64,000 nt of DNA. Source: Methylacidimicrobium fagopyrum. Its GTDB lineage: Bacteria; Verrucomicrobiota; Verrucomicrobiia; Limisphaerales; UBA11358. The notes beneath the pieces are model-generated. The model did no database searches. It was not told the DNA's origin and worked only from the letters and a program-made list of their open reading frames with translations. Each line of letters begins with the position of its first letter. Position 1 is the first letter of the stretch. Location: the NCBI GenBank assembly GCA_026225255.1, contig JAMFSJ010000035.1, forward strand, positions 1-64,000, in the 5' to 3' direction. Shown here one piece after another: positions 53,106-61,516 of this stretch. Both the position numbers and the translations under genes were made by a program.

Positions 53106-54956
53106 TTACGCCGCCACTTCTGCGACTTCCGCGACGACCGGGGCTTGCCACGCTTCGATGTGTTCGATGCGTTGCAGGCGTTTTGCGCCGTCACGTTCGA
53201 ATTCCACTTCGTCGCCGACCTTGTGGTTCAGCAACGCGTGCGCGACCGGCGTCAGATAGCTGATGACGCCCTTGTCGGGATCGGAATCCCACGCGCCGAG
53301 AATCGTGAATGTTTCCGGCTGATTGGAGGCGAGGTCGAGCACCCGCACAATCGTGCCCTGGCCGACCACGTCCGTTTTCGCGTTGGAAAAATCCGTGCCC
53401 CGCGCGCGGGCGAGTTGCGCTTCGAGCTCTTCTTTATTGCGCATGAGAATTTTTTGCATCTCTTTCGCCGCTTTGTATTCGTGGTTTTCGCGCAAGTCGC
53501 CGTAACTGCGCGCGATGGCGATCTCCTTCGAGTTGGCCGGAATTTTCTTCTGCACCAATTCCTGATATTCGATACGGCGACGTTCCAAACTTTCCCACGA
53601 AACGAGCAGGCTGGAATCCTGTTTTGTCTGTTCACCGCTGATGAGCGACTGCACGGCGGGATGCGCTTTGACGAGGCGGGCGAGCAGCGAACGCTTGTCC
53701 ATGTCGTCAAACACGGGCGATAATTTCAACGCGCGCGTCAGATCCTTGACCACTTCGATATCGGCAGAAGCCGTTAATTCGCTAATCAAACCTTGATCTT
53801 CCAAGATGAAATCGCGCAAACGGTTCGAGCGTTTTTCTTGAAACTGATCCCGTTCCATCGCCGTGAGCATCGCGCGAAAAACTTCCGGGCCGAGAATGTC
53901 CACGAAATCTTCGTTGCGTTCGCGACCGAACCAGAGGAGCAATTCGCTGCTGGCCGTGTGCTGGTTGATCAGTTTGGAAAGCGTTTCCTTGAGCAAGTTC
54001 AACTTGCCTTGCGCCACCAACAGGCTGGCGAATTCTTTCGCGAGCTTGGCGGAGACAAAATTGATCGCCCCGCGCAAAATTTCAAACCAGCGTTCGGGAT
54101 TCGCTTCGCGGTAAGATTCCAGCGCGCGATGATGTTTCGCCGCGGGAATGGTTTCGACGAGCGGACCGAATTTGATGCCGTCCTGCAACCAGATTTGTGC
54201 GGCGGTGACTTCGCCCGGGGTCGGCGGCACGCCCGCGTCGTGGCATAATTCGTCACGCACAAAAATCGCTTCCAGCGCGACCGCTGGTTGCGTGCGTTGA
54301 TACGCCACGATGTCCGTGTTCAACACGGCAATGATTTCGTTGGCCGCGGCTGCTTTATCGCTCAAATCCGAAACGGCTTTGAGGATTTCCGCCACGACCA
54401 CGATGCGCGCTTTCAAACCTTTGGCCGCCCGAAAATCCGTGAGCGAACGGGATTGCAACGACGTTTCCTGCGCTTGATAAACGACGGGATCGGTTTTCTT
54501 GAGCGGCACGATGAAGTGACCGTCCTTCTTCATTTCGCGCTTCGCCGTGTCCCACCATTTTTTCCAATCTTCCGTGATCACGTCCGGCGTGAGCGATTGT
54601 TGGATTTGATCCACCGTCGCTTTGCCGTCAAAACTATTCAACACCAGCTTGATCAAATCCAGATGATGCGCGGCCAGATGGCGCACGGCATCGAGATCCG
54701 CCGCTTTGCGTGCGAGAATATGGTTCTTGGGAATCGGCTTTAACGATTCCGCCGCAAAACCCAAATCCATCGTGTGTCCAGGCTTACCCGGGAAATCAAT
54801 CGTGAACTTGGCAAAAACTGTGTCCACCGATTTGATTTTTCCGAAACCCCAACTGCGATGCAAACAGCAGCCGCCTTCGACCAATTGGGTCAAGGGTTCG
54901 ACGTGTTTGCCTTCAATTTTTCCCGTAGCGGCCAGTTTTTCGAATTCTTCTCTCAT
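53106..54956 (-). CDS. GreA/GreB-type transcription factor fused to a 460-residue N-terminal region
   Basis: 616 aa, four times the length of GreA. The C-terminal 150 residues are a full Gre protein: IAIARSYGDLRENHEYKAAKEMQ, with the acidic tip pair (Asp and Glu in GDLREN) that drives RNA cleavage by stalled polymerase, then a PreA/GreB_C domain (VGQGTIVRVLDLAS). The first 460 residues are helical and soluble, with no clear family; residues about 20-65 (QLVEGGCCLHRSWGFGKIKSVD) resemble a small SH3-like element. It starts 30 bp from the divergent rsmB. The long region may target polymerase or another factor. Confidence 0.9.
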   Translation of the reverse strand: MREEFEKLAATGKIEGKHVEPLTQLVEGGCCLHRSWGFGKIKSVDTVFAKFTIDFPGKPGHTMDLGFAAESLKPIPKNHILARKAADLDAVRHLAAHHLDLIKLVLNSFDGKATVDQIQQSLTPDVITEDWKKWWDTAKREMKKDGHFIVPLKKTDPVVYQAQETSLQSRSLTDFRAAKGLKARIVVVAEILKAVSDLSDKAAAANEIIAVLNTDIVAYQRTQPAVALEAIFVRDELCHDAGVPPTPGEVTAAQIWLQDGIKFGPLVETIPAAKHHRALESYREANPERWFEILRGAINFVSAKLAKEFASLLVAQGKLNLLKETLSKLINQHTASSELLLWFGRERNEDFVDILGPEVFRAMLTAMERDQFQEKRSNRLRDFILEDQGLISELTASADIEVVKDLTRALKLSPVFDDMDKRSLLARLVKAHPAVQSLISGEQTKQDSSLLVSWESLERRRIEYQELVQKKIPANSKEIAIARSYGDLRENHEYKAAKEMQKILMRNKEELEAQLARARGTDFSNAKTDVVGQGTIVRVLDLASNQPETFTILGAWDSDPDKGVISYLTPVAHALLNHKVGDEVEFERDGAKRLQRIEHIEAWQAPVVAEVAEVAA

Positions 54957-54986
54957 AAATTTTTAATCTCGCGTCCCGAAGCAAGG

Positions 54987-56318
54987 TTGCCAACATTAAA
55001 CGAATTGAACGACGAAAATCCAAGACAAATTGCTGCCCGCATTTTGCGCCAGCGCGAAACCCTCGGTGAATTCACCGAAAACCTGCTCGAAACCGCGCTC
55101 GCACGCACGCGCCTTTCGCCCGCCGATCGTGGCCTATGCCAAGAGATCGTCTATGGCGTCGTCCGCTGGCAAGCCGCGCTCGACTGGCTCATCGCCCGCA
55201 AAACGCCCGGTCGCGAACAAAAGCCCGCGCTGCAAAATCTGTTGCGCCTCGGCCTCTACCAAATTTTCTGGCTCGACCGCATTCCGCCCCACGCCGCCGT
55301 CCACGAAACTGTCGAATTAACCAAGCATTTGGGCTATTTATCCCACGCCGGTTTCATCAACGCGATTTTGCGCGGCTACCTGCGCGAGTTTGATTTGACC
55401 AAAAACTTGCTCGTCGGCATCAAAAACTTGCAACCCGCCGTTGGCTTTTCCCAACCTGAATGGCTGGTGGAAAAATGGCTGAAACAATTCGGTGATGAAC
55501 CGGCGCGGCAACTTTTGGAATCAAATAATACGCCGCCCAAAACGTTCGCCCGCGTCAACACTTTGAAAACCGACGCCGCGAAACTCGTGGAACGCTGGCG
55601 CGAAGAAAATGTAGAATATGATTTTTTCCGGCGCGATTGGACCGGCGAAAATCTGGTCTTTGAATTAAAAGCGCATTCACCGCTCGCCTCGCTCGGCAGT
55701 TTTCGGGACGGCTGGTTTTACATTCAAGACCCCAGCACGCTCTTCGCCGTGACCGAACTCGACCCACAACCCGGTGAAACCATTCTCGATCTGTGCGCGG
55801 CGCCCGGCGGCAAAACCACGTTCATCGCGCAGCTCATGCAGAATCAAGGCCGCATCCTCGCGACCGATATTTCCGAAGATCGTTTGAAATTGATCCGCGA
55901 AAATTTCAAACGTTTGGACGTGACCATCGCCGAAGTGGGTTTGAATAAATATGATTTCGGCGGTGAAGTGGGTCGTCCGCAAAACGTGCAATTTGACCGC
56001 ATTCTCATTGACGCTCCCTGCTCTAATACCGGCGTCATGCGCCGGCGCGTGGATTTGCGCTGGCGGATCACGCCCGAAGAAATCACGCGCCTACGCCAGA
56101 CCCAGCTGGACTTACTGACACTGGCCACGACGAAATTAAAATCCGGCGGCGTGTTGATTTACAGCACGTGTAGTCTGGAGCCGGAAGAAAATACCGAAGT
56201 CGTAAAACAATTTCTTTCCGCGAACCCAAATTTCAAACTGGAATCCGAACGTCAATTGCTGCCTTTCACCGATCAAGTGGATGGCGCATATGTCGCACGT
56301 TTGGAGAAAATTAATTAA
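54987..56318 (+). CDS. rsmB: 16S rRNA (cytosine(967)-C(5))-methyltransferase
   Basis: 443 aa from the TTG at 54987. The frame is open from 54774, but that part overlaps the divergent GreA gene; TTG at 55005 is another option. An N-terminal NusB-like RNA-binding domain (NPRQIAARILRQRETLGEFTENLL) precedes the catalytic domain: LDLCAAPGGKTTFIA (motif I), IDAPCSNTGVMRRR with one catalytic Cys, and YSTCSLEPEENTEVV with the nucleophile. It methylates C967 of 16S rRNA. A repeat element follows at 56339. Confidence 0.93.
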   Translation: MPTLNELNDENPRQIAARILRQRETLGEFTENLLETALARTRLSPADRGLCQEIVYGVVRWQAALDWLIARKTPGREQKPALQNLLRLGLYQIFWLDRIPPHAAVHETVELTKHLGYLSHAGFINAILRGYLREFDLTKNLLVGIKNLQPAVGFSQPEWLVEKWLKQFGDEPARQLLESNNTPPKTFARVNTLKTDAAKLVERWREENVEYDFFRRDWTGENLVFELKAHSPLASLGSFRDGWFYIQDPSTLFAVTELDPQPGETILDLCAAPGGKTTFIAQLMQNQGRILATDISEDRLKLIRENFKRLDVTIAEVGLNKYDFGGEVGRPQNVQFDRILIDAPCSNTGVMRRRVDLRWRITPEEITRLRQTQLDLLTLATTKLKSGGVLIYSTCSLEPEENTEVVKQFLSANPNFKLESERQLLPFTDQVDGAYVARLEKIN

Positions 56319-56338
56319 GCATGAACATGAATACACGC

Positions 56339-56403
56339 ATGGAGCGCCGAGCATTGCGCGGCCTGATGCGTTATGCGATCTCAAGCAATGCTCGGCACTC
56401 CAT
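56339..56403. repeat. Palindromic element, same family as the ligA pre-BRCT insert
   Basis: 19-bp arms at 56339-56357 and 56385-56403 match with one mismatch (core GGAGCGCCGAGCATTGC). The core equals the arms inside ligA at 18686-18754. It lies between rsmB and the next gene. Confidence 0.88.
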
Positions 56404-56419
56404 TATCCTTAATTAAACC

Positions 56420-57385
56420 ATGCCCGCCGCGAACGTCACCATTCACACCAGCCAGTTCCCAGAAAACGTCCGGCGCGATTTGCTGATTTCGCTCCGCACG
56501 CGTCGCCTCAACCACAAGTTTCACTACGACAGTTTCAAGCAAACGCAAAAATGGCTCGCGCTGCACGAAGCGCATTCGCCCGCGCGCACGGATACGGATT
56601 GCCTCGACACTTACGATCTAGCGTTCGTTGAGACAGCTAAAAAAATTGTCGTGCCGAAAATCCATATCCTCAGCCTCGGCTGCGGCGGTGGGCAAAAAGA
56701 TACGCGTTTGTTGGAACTGTTGAAAAAATCCGGCAAGGAAATTTCCTACACGCCGTCGGATGTGAGTGTGGCGATGACGCTGGTTGCCCGTAAAACCGCG
56801 TTGAAAGTGGTATCGGAGAAAGATTGCTTTCCGTTCGTCTGCGACCTCGCCACGACGGACGACTTACCGCCGCTGCTCGCCACTCGCCACCCGTCACTCG
56901 TCACCTTCTTCGGCATGATCCCGAATTTCGAGCCGGACGAAATCCTGCCAAAACTTGCCGCGCTCATTCGTAAAAAAGATTTTCTATTGTTCAGCGCTAA
57001 CCTTGCGCCCGGCGCTGATTATGCCACGGGCATAAAAAAAATCCTCCCGCAATACGACAACGCGTTGACGCATGACTGGCTGCTGACCCTTCTGCTCGAT
57101 CTCGGCCTCGAACGTAACGACGGCAAACTGCGTTTCAGCATCGAGGACGGCGCGATGAAATTGAAACGCGTTATCGCGCGATTCCATTTTTCCCGCAATC
57201 GCGAAATTGTCGTTCACGGCGAAAAATTCAAATTTCAACGCGGGGAATTCCTGCAAGTTTTTTTCTCCTATCGCTACACGCCCGAACGCGTCACAAAAGC
57301 GCTGGCGCGCCATGGCTTGAAAATTCAAGCGCAATGGCTCGCGCAATCCGGCGAAGAAGGTGTTTTCCTCTGCCGCCGCGCCTAA
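56420..57385 (+). CDS. EgtD-like SAM-dependent methyltransferase
   Basis: 321 aa. It shows motif I in IHILSLGCGGGQKDTRLLELL, a PSDVSVAM turn, and FFGMIPNFEPDEILPKLAALIRKKDFLLFSANLAPGADYATG, which follows the layout of histidine N-alpha-methyltransferase EgtD (GS.IGN......F...L......GD.LLLG.D). The C-terminus has the second EgtD subdomain (KRVIARFHFSRNREI; FSYRYTPERVTKAL). No ergothioneine partner gene (EgtB) adjoins, so the substrate may differ. Starts 17 bp after a palindromic repeat. Confidence 0.75.
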   Translation: MPAANVTIHTSQFPENVRRDLLISLRTRRLNHKFHYDSFKQTQKWLALHEAHSPARTDTDCLDTYDLAFVETAKKIVVPKIHILSLGCGGGQKDTRLLELLKKSGKEISYTPSDVSVAMTLVARKTALKVVSEKDCFPFVCDLATTDDLPPLLATRHPSLVTFFGMIPNFEPDEILPKLAALIRKKDFLLFSANLAPGADYATGIKKILPQYDNALTHDWLLTLLLDLGLERNDGKLRFSIEDGAMKLKRVIARFHFSRNREIVVHGEKFKFQRGEFLQVFFSYRYTPERVTKALARHGLKIQAQWLAQSGEEGVFLCRRA

Positions 57386-57392
57386 ACTGGCT

Positions 57393-57419
57393 GGTGGGGC
57401 GAGACTCGGTCGAGCCCTA
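57393..57419. repeat. Single arm of the suhB-insert repeat family
   Basis: The string GGTGGGGCGAGACTCGGTCG resembles the arms at 32381-32461 (GGTGG.GCGAGACTCCGTCG). Only one arm is present, just after the stop of the EgtD-like gene. Confidence 0.55.
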
Positions 57420-57613
57420 ACTAAAAAGGCGTGAATGTTCAAAGAAGCGTCAAATTCAGAACGCTTCAATTAATTTTTAAACCGTAATAGTGTCACCCAT
57501 GTCGTGAGCACGTTTGTTACCTATGTGGTGAGAACATCCAGACGCTCGCCCACCGGTTTCTATTAAATACTCGCTTGATTGCGCGTTGAGAATTTTGGTT
57601 TATCTTGCCGACC

Positions 57614-58216
57614 ATGGAACTTGATCTCGAAAAGGATTTTGCCAGTCACGCTTATGGCATTCTCGCCAGCCTCGTCACGCCGCGCCCGATTGCACTGGTC
57701 ACCACCCTCAGCGCCGACGGCAAAGTAAACGCCGCGCCGTTCAGCTTCTTCAATCTCATGGGCGCGAATCCGCCGATCTGCGCTTTCGCACCCGGGGATC
57801 GCGATAACGGCACGCCGAAAGACACGGCGCTCAATGTCCGTTCACAACACGAATTTGTCGTGAATCTGGTGGATGAAAAAATCGCCGAAGCGATGAATCA
57901 ATGCGCCGCCTCGTTACCGTTCGGCGAAAGCGAACTTGCACACGCGGGCTTGACCGCCGCGCCGTCGTCCATCGTGAAACCACCGCGCATCGCCGAAGCC
58001 CCGGCGAGTTTGGAATGCGTGGAATGGGGCACGTTGCAAATCGGTGGCAATCGCATGGTCATCGGCCTGATCAAGCGCGTGCATGTGCGCGATGAATTGT
58101 TTGACGTGGAAAAGAAACGCGTGCGCACGGAGAAATTATTGACCATCGGTCGCATGGCCTCGCCGCATTGGTATTGTAAAACCGGCGACCGGTTTGAAAT
58201 GATCCGGCCCGCGTAA
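57614..58216 (+). CDS. Flavin reductase-like, FMN-binding split-barrel protein
   Basis: 200 aa from the ATG at 57614. The fold is clear from YGILASLVTPRPIALVTTLSADGKVNAAPFSFFNLMGANPPICAFAPG, the opening of the flavin-reductase-like family, and from ELFDVEKKRVRTEKLLTIGRMASPHW at the end. Such proteins reduce free flavin with NAD(P)H or bind FMN in other redox roles. No monooxygenase partner is next to it. Upstream 57490-57545 holds a possible insertion-sequence end. Confidence 0.88.
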   Translation: MELDLEKDFASHAYGILASLVTPRPIALVTTLSADGKVNAAPFSFFNLMGANPPICAFAPGDRDNGTPKDTALNVRSQHEFVVNLVDEKIAEAMNQCAASLPFGESELAHAGLTAAPSSIVKPPRIAEAPASLECVEWGTLQIGGNRMVIGLIKRVHVRDELFDVEKKRVRTEKLLTIGRMASPHWYCKTGDRFEMIRPA

Positions 58217-58220
58217 ACGC

Positions 58221-58247
58221 CGGAGCGCCGATCTCCTGATCGGCTCG
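58221..58247. repeat. Palindromic repeat arm, GCCGATC family
   Basis: A 27-bp string at 58221-58247 is identical to 61392-61418, where it forms one arm of a longer palindrome. It begins CGGAGCGCCGATC. Confidence 0.8.
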
Positions 58248-58269
58248 CAGCAAAGAAGATGAAAATTCA

Positions 58270-58414
58270 GCGCCGTGGGCGCGACATCTTTGTAGTTTTA
58301 AAAAATCAAAGACGATAAAGCTCCGTAGGAGCGACATATTTCTGGAATATATCGCTCCTACGGAGCTGCAATCTTTAAGCATGTAATACTACAAAGATGT
58401 CGCGCCCACGGCGC
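58270..58414. repeat. MITE-like element, copy 2
   Basis: 145 bp. The outer 26-bp arms are perfect (58270-58295 and 58389-58414), and the inner 21-bp arms have one mismatch (58319-58339 and 58347-58367). Same nested plan and core AGCTCCGTAGGAGCG as 16302-16440; the outer arms are better preserved here. No coding frame. Confidence 0.9.
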
Positions 58415-58442
58415 TCAAATTGGCAGGCTGATTTGGCGGTTT

Positions 58443-59729
58443 TTATTTCCACTGACTCCACAAATTCTCAAAACTCTGCAACTCGCGCGCGGGGCGCAAA
58501 CCTTTTTCGTCATGCCACAAAACCGCCGCATGGCCGTGGGAAAAACGCGTTTCCCACGGTAGCTGATACGCGCCGGCATCGAGCCAAACAAGATGATCGC
58601 CCGCGCGCAACGAACGCGGCAGCGGCAGACGCGCGAGCTGATCGAACGCCATGCACGTCGGGCCGCAAACGGCGGTGAGCGTTTCCTTGCCGGTGCGTTC
58701 GGGGAACAGCAAGAATTCATGCTGCTCCCACAACGACGCCAGCGCGTTCATCGTGCGACCACCGTTGCAGATGAGTTGACGCAAGCCGCGTCGCTCTTTC
58801 ACGTCTAGAATTTTTACCACGAGCGCACCGCAGCCGGCGCTGACGAAACGCCCATTTTCCAACCAGATTTCGCGCAGCTCGGGAAATGGTTTGCTCGCGC
58901 GCCGCAACATTTGGGCGAACGCGCGCAGGCCAAATTCGCCGTCGAATACTTTGCCGCCGCGCGTGAGGACGTGGCGCACCGGCAGGCCGCCGCCAATATC
59001 GAGTTGCAACGGATTGAACTTCGCCGCGCGGCAAACTTCCGCGACCTCCGCGATGGCGCGCTCATAAACTTGCCCGGAGGGAATGTTGGTGCGCAGATGA
59101 AATTGGATCGTCTCGATGCGGGCCTTGGCGCGTTGCAGTTTTTTGATGGCGGTCACCGCCTCGTCCGGTGCAAAACCGAATTGCGTGGGAAATTGCGGAT
59201 GATCGGGATCGTATTCTTCGCTCGTCAAAAGACGGACGCCGAGCCGCCAATTCAGTTTTTTAGCGAACGGCAACAGCGCGTCGAGTTCTGCGCGCGAATC
59301 TAGATTCACCGAGAGTTCGCGCAGCTCAAAGCGTGGCAACCAATGATGTTTGGCCGGGCCGTTGGCGAGAATATTTTCCGGCGCAAAACCTTCCGACAAC
59401 GCCGCGCGCAATTCAAATTCGCTGACAACCTCAATCGGGCGACCTTGCTCGCGCCACCAGCGCAACAGCGGCGCGACGGGCAGCGTTTTGCAGGAAAGCC
59501 AGTGTTGAATTCTTAATTTTGAGTTGTGAGTTTTGAATTGAAAACCGGCTCCGGCGAGCGCGGCATCAAATTCCGCCAGCCGTTCCGCGATAGGCAGCGC
59601 GGAGAAAATATACAACGGCGTGGGCGTGGAAAGTGAAAGCGCCTCGCGAACGAGACGCTTCCAAAAGGCAATGGTTTCAGGCGGGTGACCGAAATTTAGC
59701 CCGGATTTTTTGAGGGAGACTCTGCTCAC
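58443..59729 (-). CDS. PLP-dependent decarboxylase, alanine-racemase fold (LysA/Orn-decarboxylase family)
   Basis: 428 aa from the GTG at 59729, which overlaps the fabI stop (GTGA). The PLP Lys lies in HWLSCKTLPVAPLL, and the barrel continues VVSEFELRAALSEGF, IQFHLRTN and LDIGGGLPV. The C-terminal domain has NGGRTMN, VCGPTCMAFDQLA (Cys of the active-site loop) and GAYQLPW. It would decarboxylate diaminopimelate or a related basic amino acid. Residues 63-75 carry the AT-rich insert (FKTHNSKLRIQHW) also found in thiE and rdgB. Coupling to fabI is unusual. Confidence 0.85.
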   Translation of the reverse strand: MSRVSLKKSGLNFGHPPETIAFWKRLVREALSLSTPTPLYIFSALPIAERLAEFDAALAGAGFQFKTHNSKLRIQHWLSCKTLPVAPLLRWWREQGRPIEVVSEFELRAALSEGFAPENILANGPAKHHWLPRFELRELSVNLDSRAELDALLPFAKKLNWRLGVRLLTSEEYDPDHPQFPTQFGFAPDEAVTAIKKLQRAKARIETIQFHLRTNIPSGQVYERAIAEVAEVCRAAKFNPLQLDIGGGLPVRHVLTRGGKVFDGEFGLRAFAQMLRRASKPFPELREIWLENGRFVSAGCGALVVKILDVKERRGLRQLICNGGRTMNALASLWEQHEFLLFPERTGKETLTAVCGPTCMAFDQLARLPLPRSLRAGDHLVWLDAGAYQLPWETRFSHGHAAVLWHDEKGLRPARELQSFENLWSQWK

Positions 59730-60496
59730 ATCCCCATGATCTGATAGCCGCCGTCCACATAGAGCACCTGACCCGTGATCGCCGCCGCGCCGTCGCTGGC
59801 GAGGAACGTGCCGGTCGCGCCAAGCTCGTCCGGCGTGCACGTGCGCTTGAGCGGCGCGTGCGCTTCGTAATGTTTGATCATTTCCATGAAACCTGAAATG
59901 CCGCGCGCGGCGAGCGTGTTCACCGGGCCGGCGCTGATGCAGTTCACGCGAATTTTTTTCGGGCCCAAATCGTAGGCGAGATAACGGGTGCTGGCTTCGA
60001 GCGACGCCTTGGCGACGCCCATGACGTTGTAATGCGGCACCACTTTTTCCGCGCCGTAATAGCTCATCGCCACGATGCTGCCGCCCTCGGTCATCAACGG
60101 CGCGGCGGCGCGCGACAACGCGACGAGTGAATACGCGCTCACATCGTGCGCCACGCGATACGCTTCGCGGGTCGTGTTCACAAAATCACCTTCGAGCGCT
60201 TCTTTTGGCGCGAACGCAACGGAGTGCAAGAGCAAATTGAGTTTGCCAAATTTTTCGCCAACAGTTTTGAAAACGTTCGCGATGTCTTCGTCTTTGGTCA
60301 CGTCGCACGGCATCAAGAGCGTGTCCGGCCCGAAGGCGGCGACGAGTTCCTCGACGTTTTCCTTGAGGCGTTCGCCCTGATAAGTGAACGCGAGTTTCGC
60401 GCCCGCCTTGGCCCACGCCTGCGCGATAGCCCAAGCGATGGAGCGTTTATTGGCGACGCCGAAGACAATCCCGGTTTTTCCTGCGAGTGATGACAT
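59726..60496 (-). CDS. fabI: Enoyl-[acyl-carrier-protein] reductase [NADH]
   Basis: 256 aa SDR. GIVFGVANKRSIAWAIA is the FabI nucleotide start. The catalytic pair is in YYGAEKVVPHYNVMGVAKA (Y-x6-K), and RVNCISAGPVNTLAARG and YVDGGYQIMGM finish the protein. It performs the last step of each fatty-acid elongation cycle and is the triclosan target in other bacteria. It is followed by a coupled PLP decarboxylase gene. A single canonical start. Confidence 0.97.
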   Translation of the reverse strand: MSSLAGKTGIVFGVANKRSIAWAIAQAWAKAGAKLAFTYQGERLKENVEELVAAFGPDTLLMPCDVTKDEDIANVFKTVGEKFGKLNLLLHSVAFAPKEALEGDFVNTTREAYRVAHDVSAYSLVALSRAAAPLMTEGGSIVAMSYYGAEKVVPHYNVMGVAKASLEASTRYLAYDLGPKKIRVNCISAGPVNTLAARGISGFMEMIKHYEAHAPLKRTCTPDELGATGTFLASDGAAAITGQVLYVDGGYQIMGM

Positions 60497-60750
60497 AAAT
60501 TCGTTAAAGCGTTAAAAAGGTTAAATTGTTTAAGCATCGAAATGGTAAATCGTTTTCCGGTCCTCGCGCAAAGGAAATTCAAGGGGTGGATTTTGGGTTT
60601 GGTGTCTTGGGTCTGGGACTGGGCGGTGGTTCGTTCGCGTATTTAGCGGTTTCATGGCGCGATTGAAATGAGGTTCTTGAAATAATCCTTTCTGGATCGG
60701 CGCGCCAACTCCAACTCGACTCGCCGCGCCGTAAAAGTTAAGTTCACCCC

Positions 60751-61386
60751 ATGGACATTGCCGGTGGCTTGATACAATACCTGATGCTTGTTGCGTTGCT
60801 GACGTTTCACGAATTTGCTCACGCGTGGACCGCGTGGAAATGCGGCGACGACACCGCGCGTTTGCAAGGCCGCGTTTCATTGAATCCGCTCGTGCACATT
60901 GATCCCATCGGCACGGTGCTGCTGCCGTTGTTGATGATTTTTATGCCAACTGGCGCGAGCCGTTTTATGATCGGCTGGGCGAAACCGGTGCCGGTGAATC
61001 CGTATAATTTACGGAATAAAAACTTCGACGACATTCTCGTGACCATGGCCGGCCCGTTGATGAATTTGCTCCTAGCCGTGCTGCTCGTGGCCGCGGCGCG
61101 GGCCGGTTTGTTTTTTCATTCCCTCGGCGTGGCGGAATATTGCGTGCAGGCGGCGGCCATGAGTTTATTGCTGTGCTTTTTCAATCTCATTCCGATTCCG
61201 CCGCTGGACGGCTCGCATATTTTGCGCGTCGCGACCGGCATGACTTGGGAAACTTACCAAAATTTGGCGCGCTTCGGCTTCATCGCGGTGATCCTCGTCC
61301 TGCAAATTCCCCTCGTGCGGGTGCTTTTGTGGAATGCGGTGCACGGCACGCTGGATGGGCTGCAAACTATTTTCAACGTCCGGTAA
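60751..61386 (+). CDS. Site-2 protease family (M50) membrane peptidase
   Basis: 211 aa with about five membrane helices. Zinc motif HEFAH lies at about 23-27 inside the first helix. The third ligand is in FNLIPIPPLDGSHIL (xPxDG). Between them come GWAKPVPVNPYNLRN and MAGPLMNLL, as in the small FtsH-type S2P subgroup. Such proteases cut membrane-embedded anti-sigma factors or signal remnants. No PDZ domain. The substrate is unknown. Confidence 0.93.
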   Translation: MDIAGGLIQYLMLVALLTFHEFAHAWTAWKCGDDTARLQGRVSLNPLVHIDPIGTVLLPLLMIFMPTGASRFMIGWAKPVPVNPYNLRNKNFDDILVTMAGPLMNLLLAVLLVAAARAGLFFHSLGVAEYCVQAAAMSLLLCFFNLIPIPPLDGSHILRVATGMTWETYQNLARFGFIAVILVLQIPLVRVLLWNAVHGTLDGLQTIFNVR

Positions 61387-61391
61387 AACCC

Positions 61392-61459
61392 CGGAGCGCC
61401 GATCTCCTGATCGGCTCGACCCTGATTTCCCGGGCGCCGATCCGGAAATCGGCGCTCCG
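61392..61459. repeat. Palindromic repeat, GCCGATC family, full copy
   Basis: Arms 61392-61403 and 61448-61459 are perfectly complementary over 12 bp (CGGAGCGCCGAT), with further pairing inside (CGATC...GATCCG). Its left 27 bp equal 58221-58247. It lies between the M50 and OPT genes. Confidence 0.88.
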
Positions 61460-61516
61460 CTGAACCCTATCTCCCCCGATTTGGGTAGTTATTAAAGCTC
61501 GCGCTTTGGCGGTGGA

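Noticed and set aside
60530-60880. 116-aa frame antisense to the start of the M50 peptidase
   Set aside because: Arg-rich, no motif, and it overlaps the well-supported gene at 60751.
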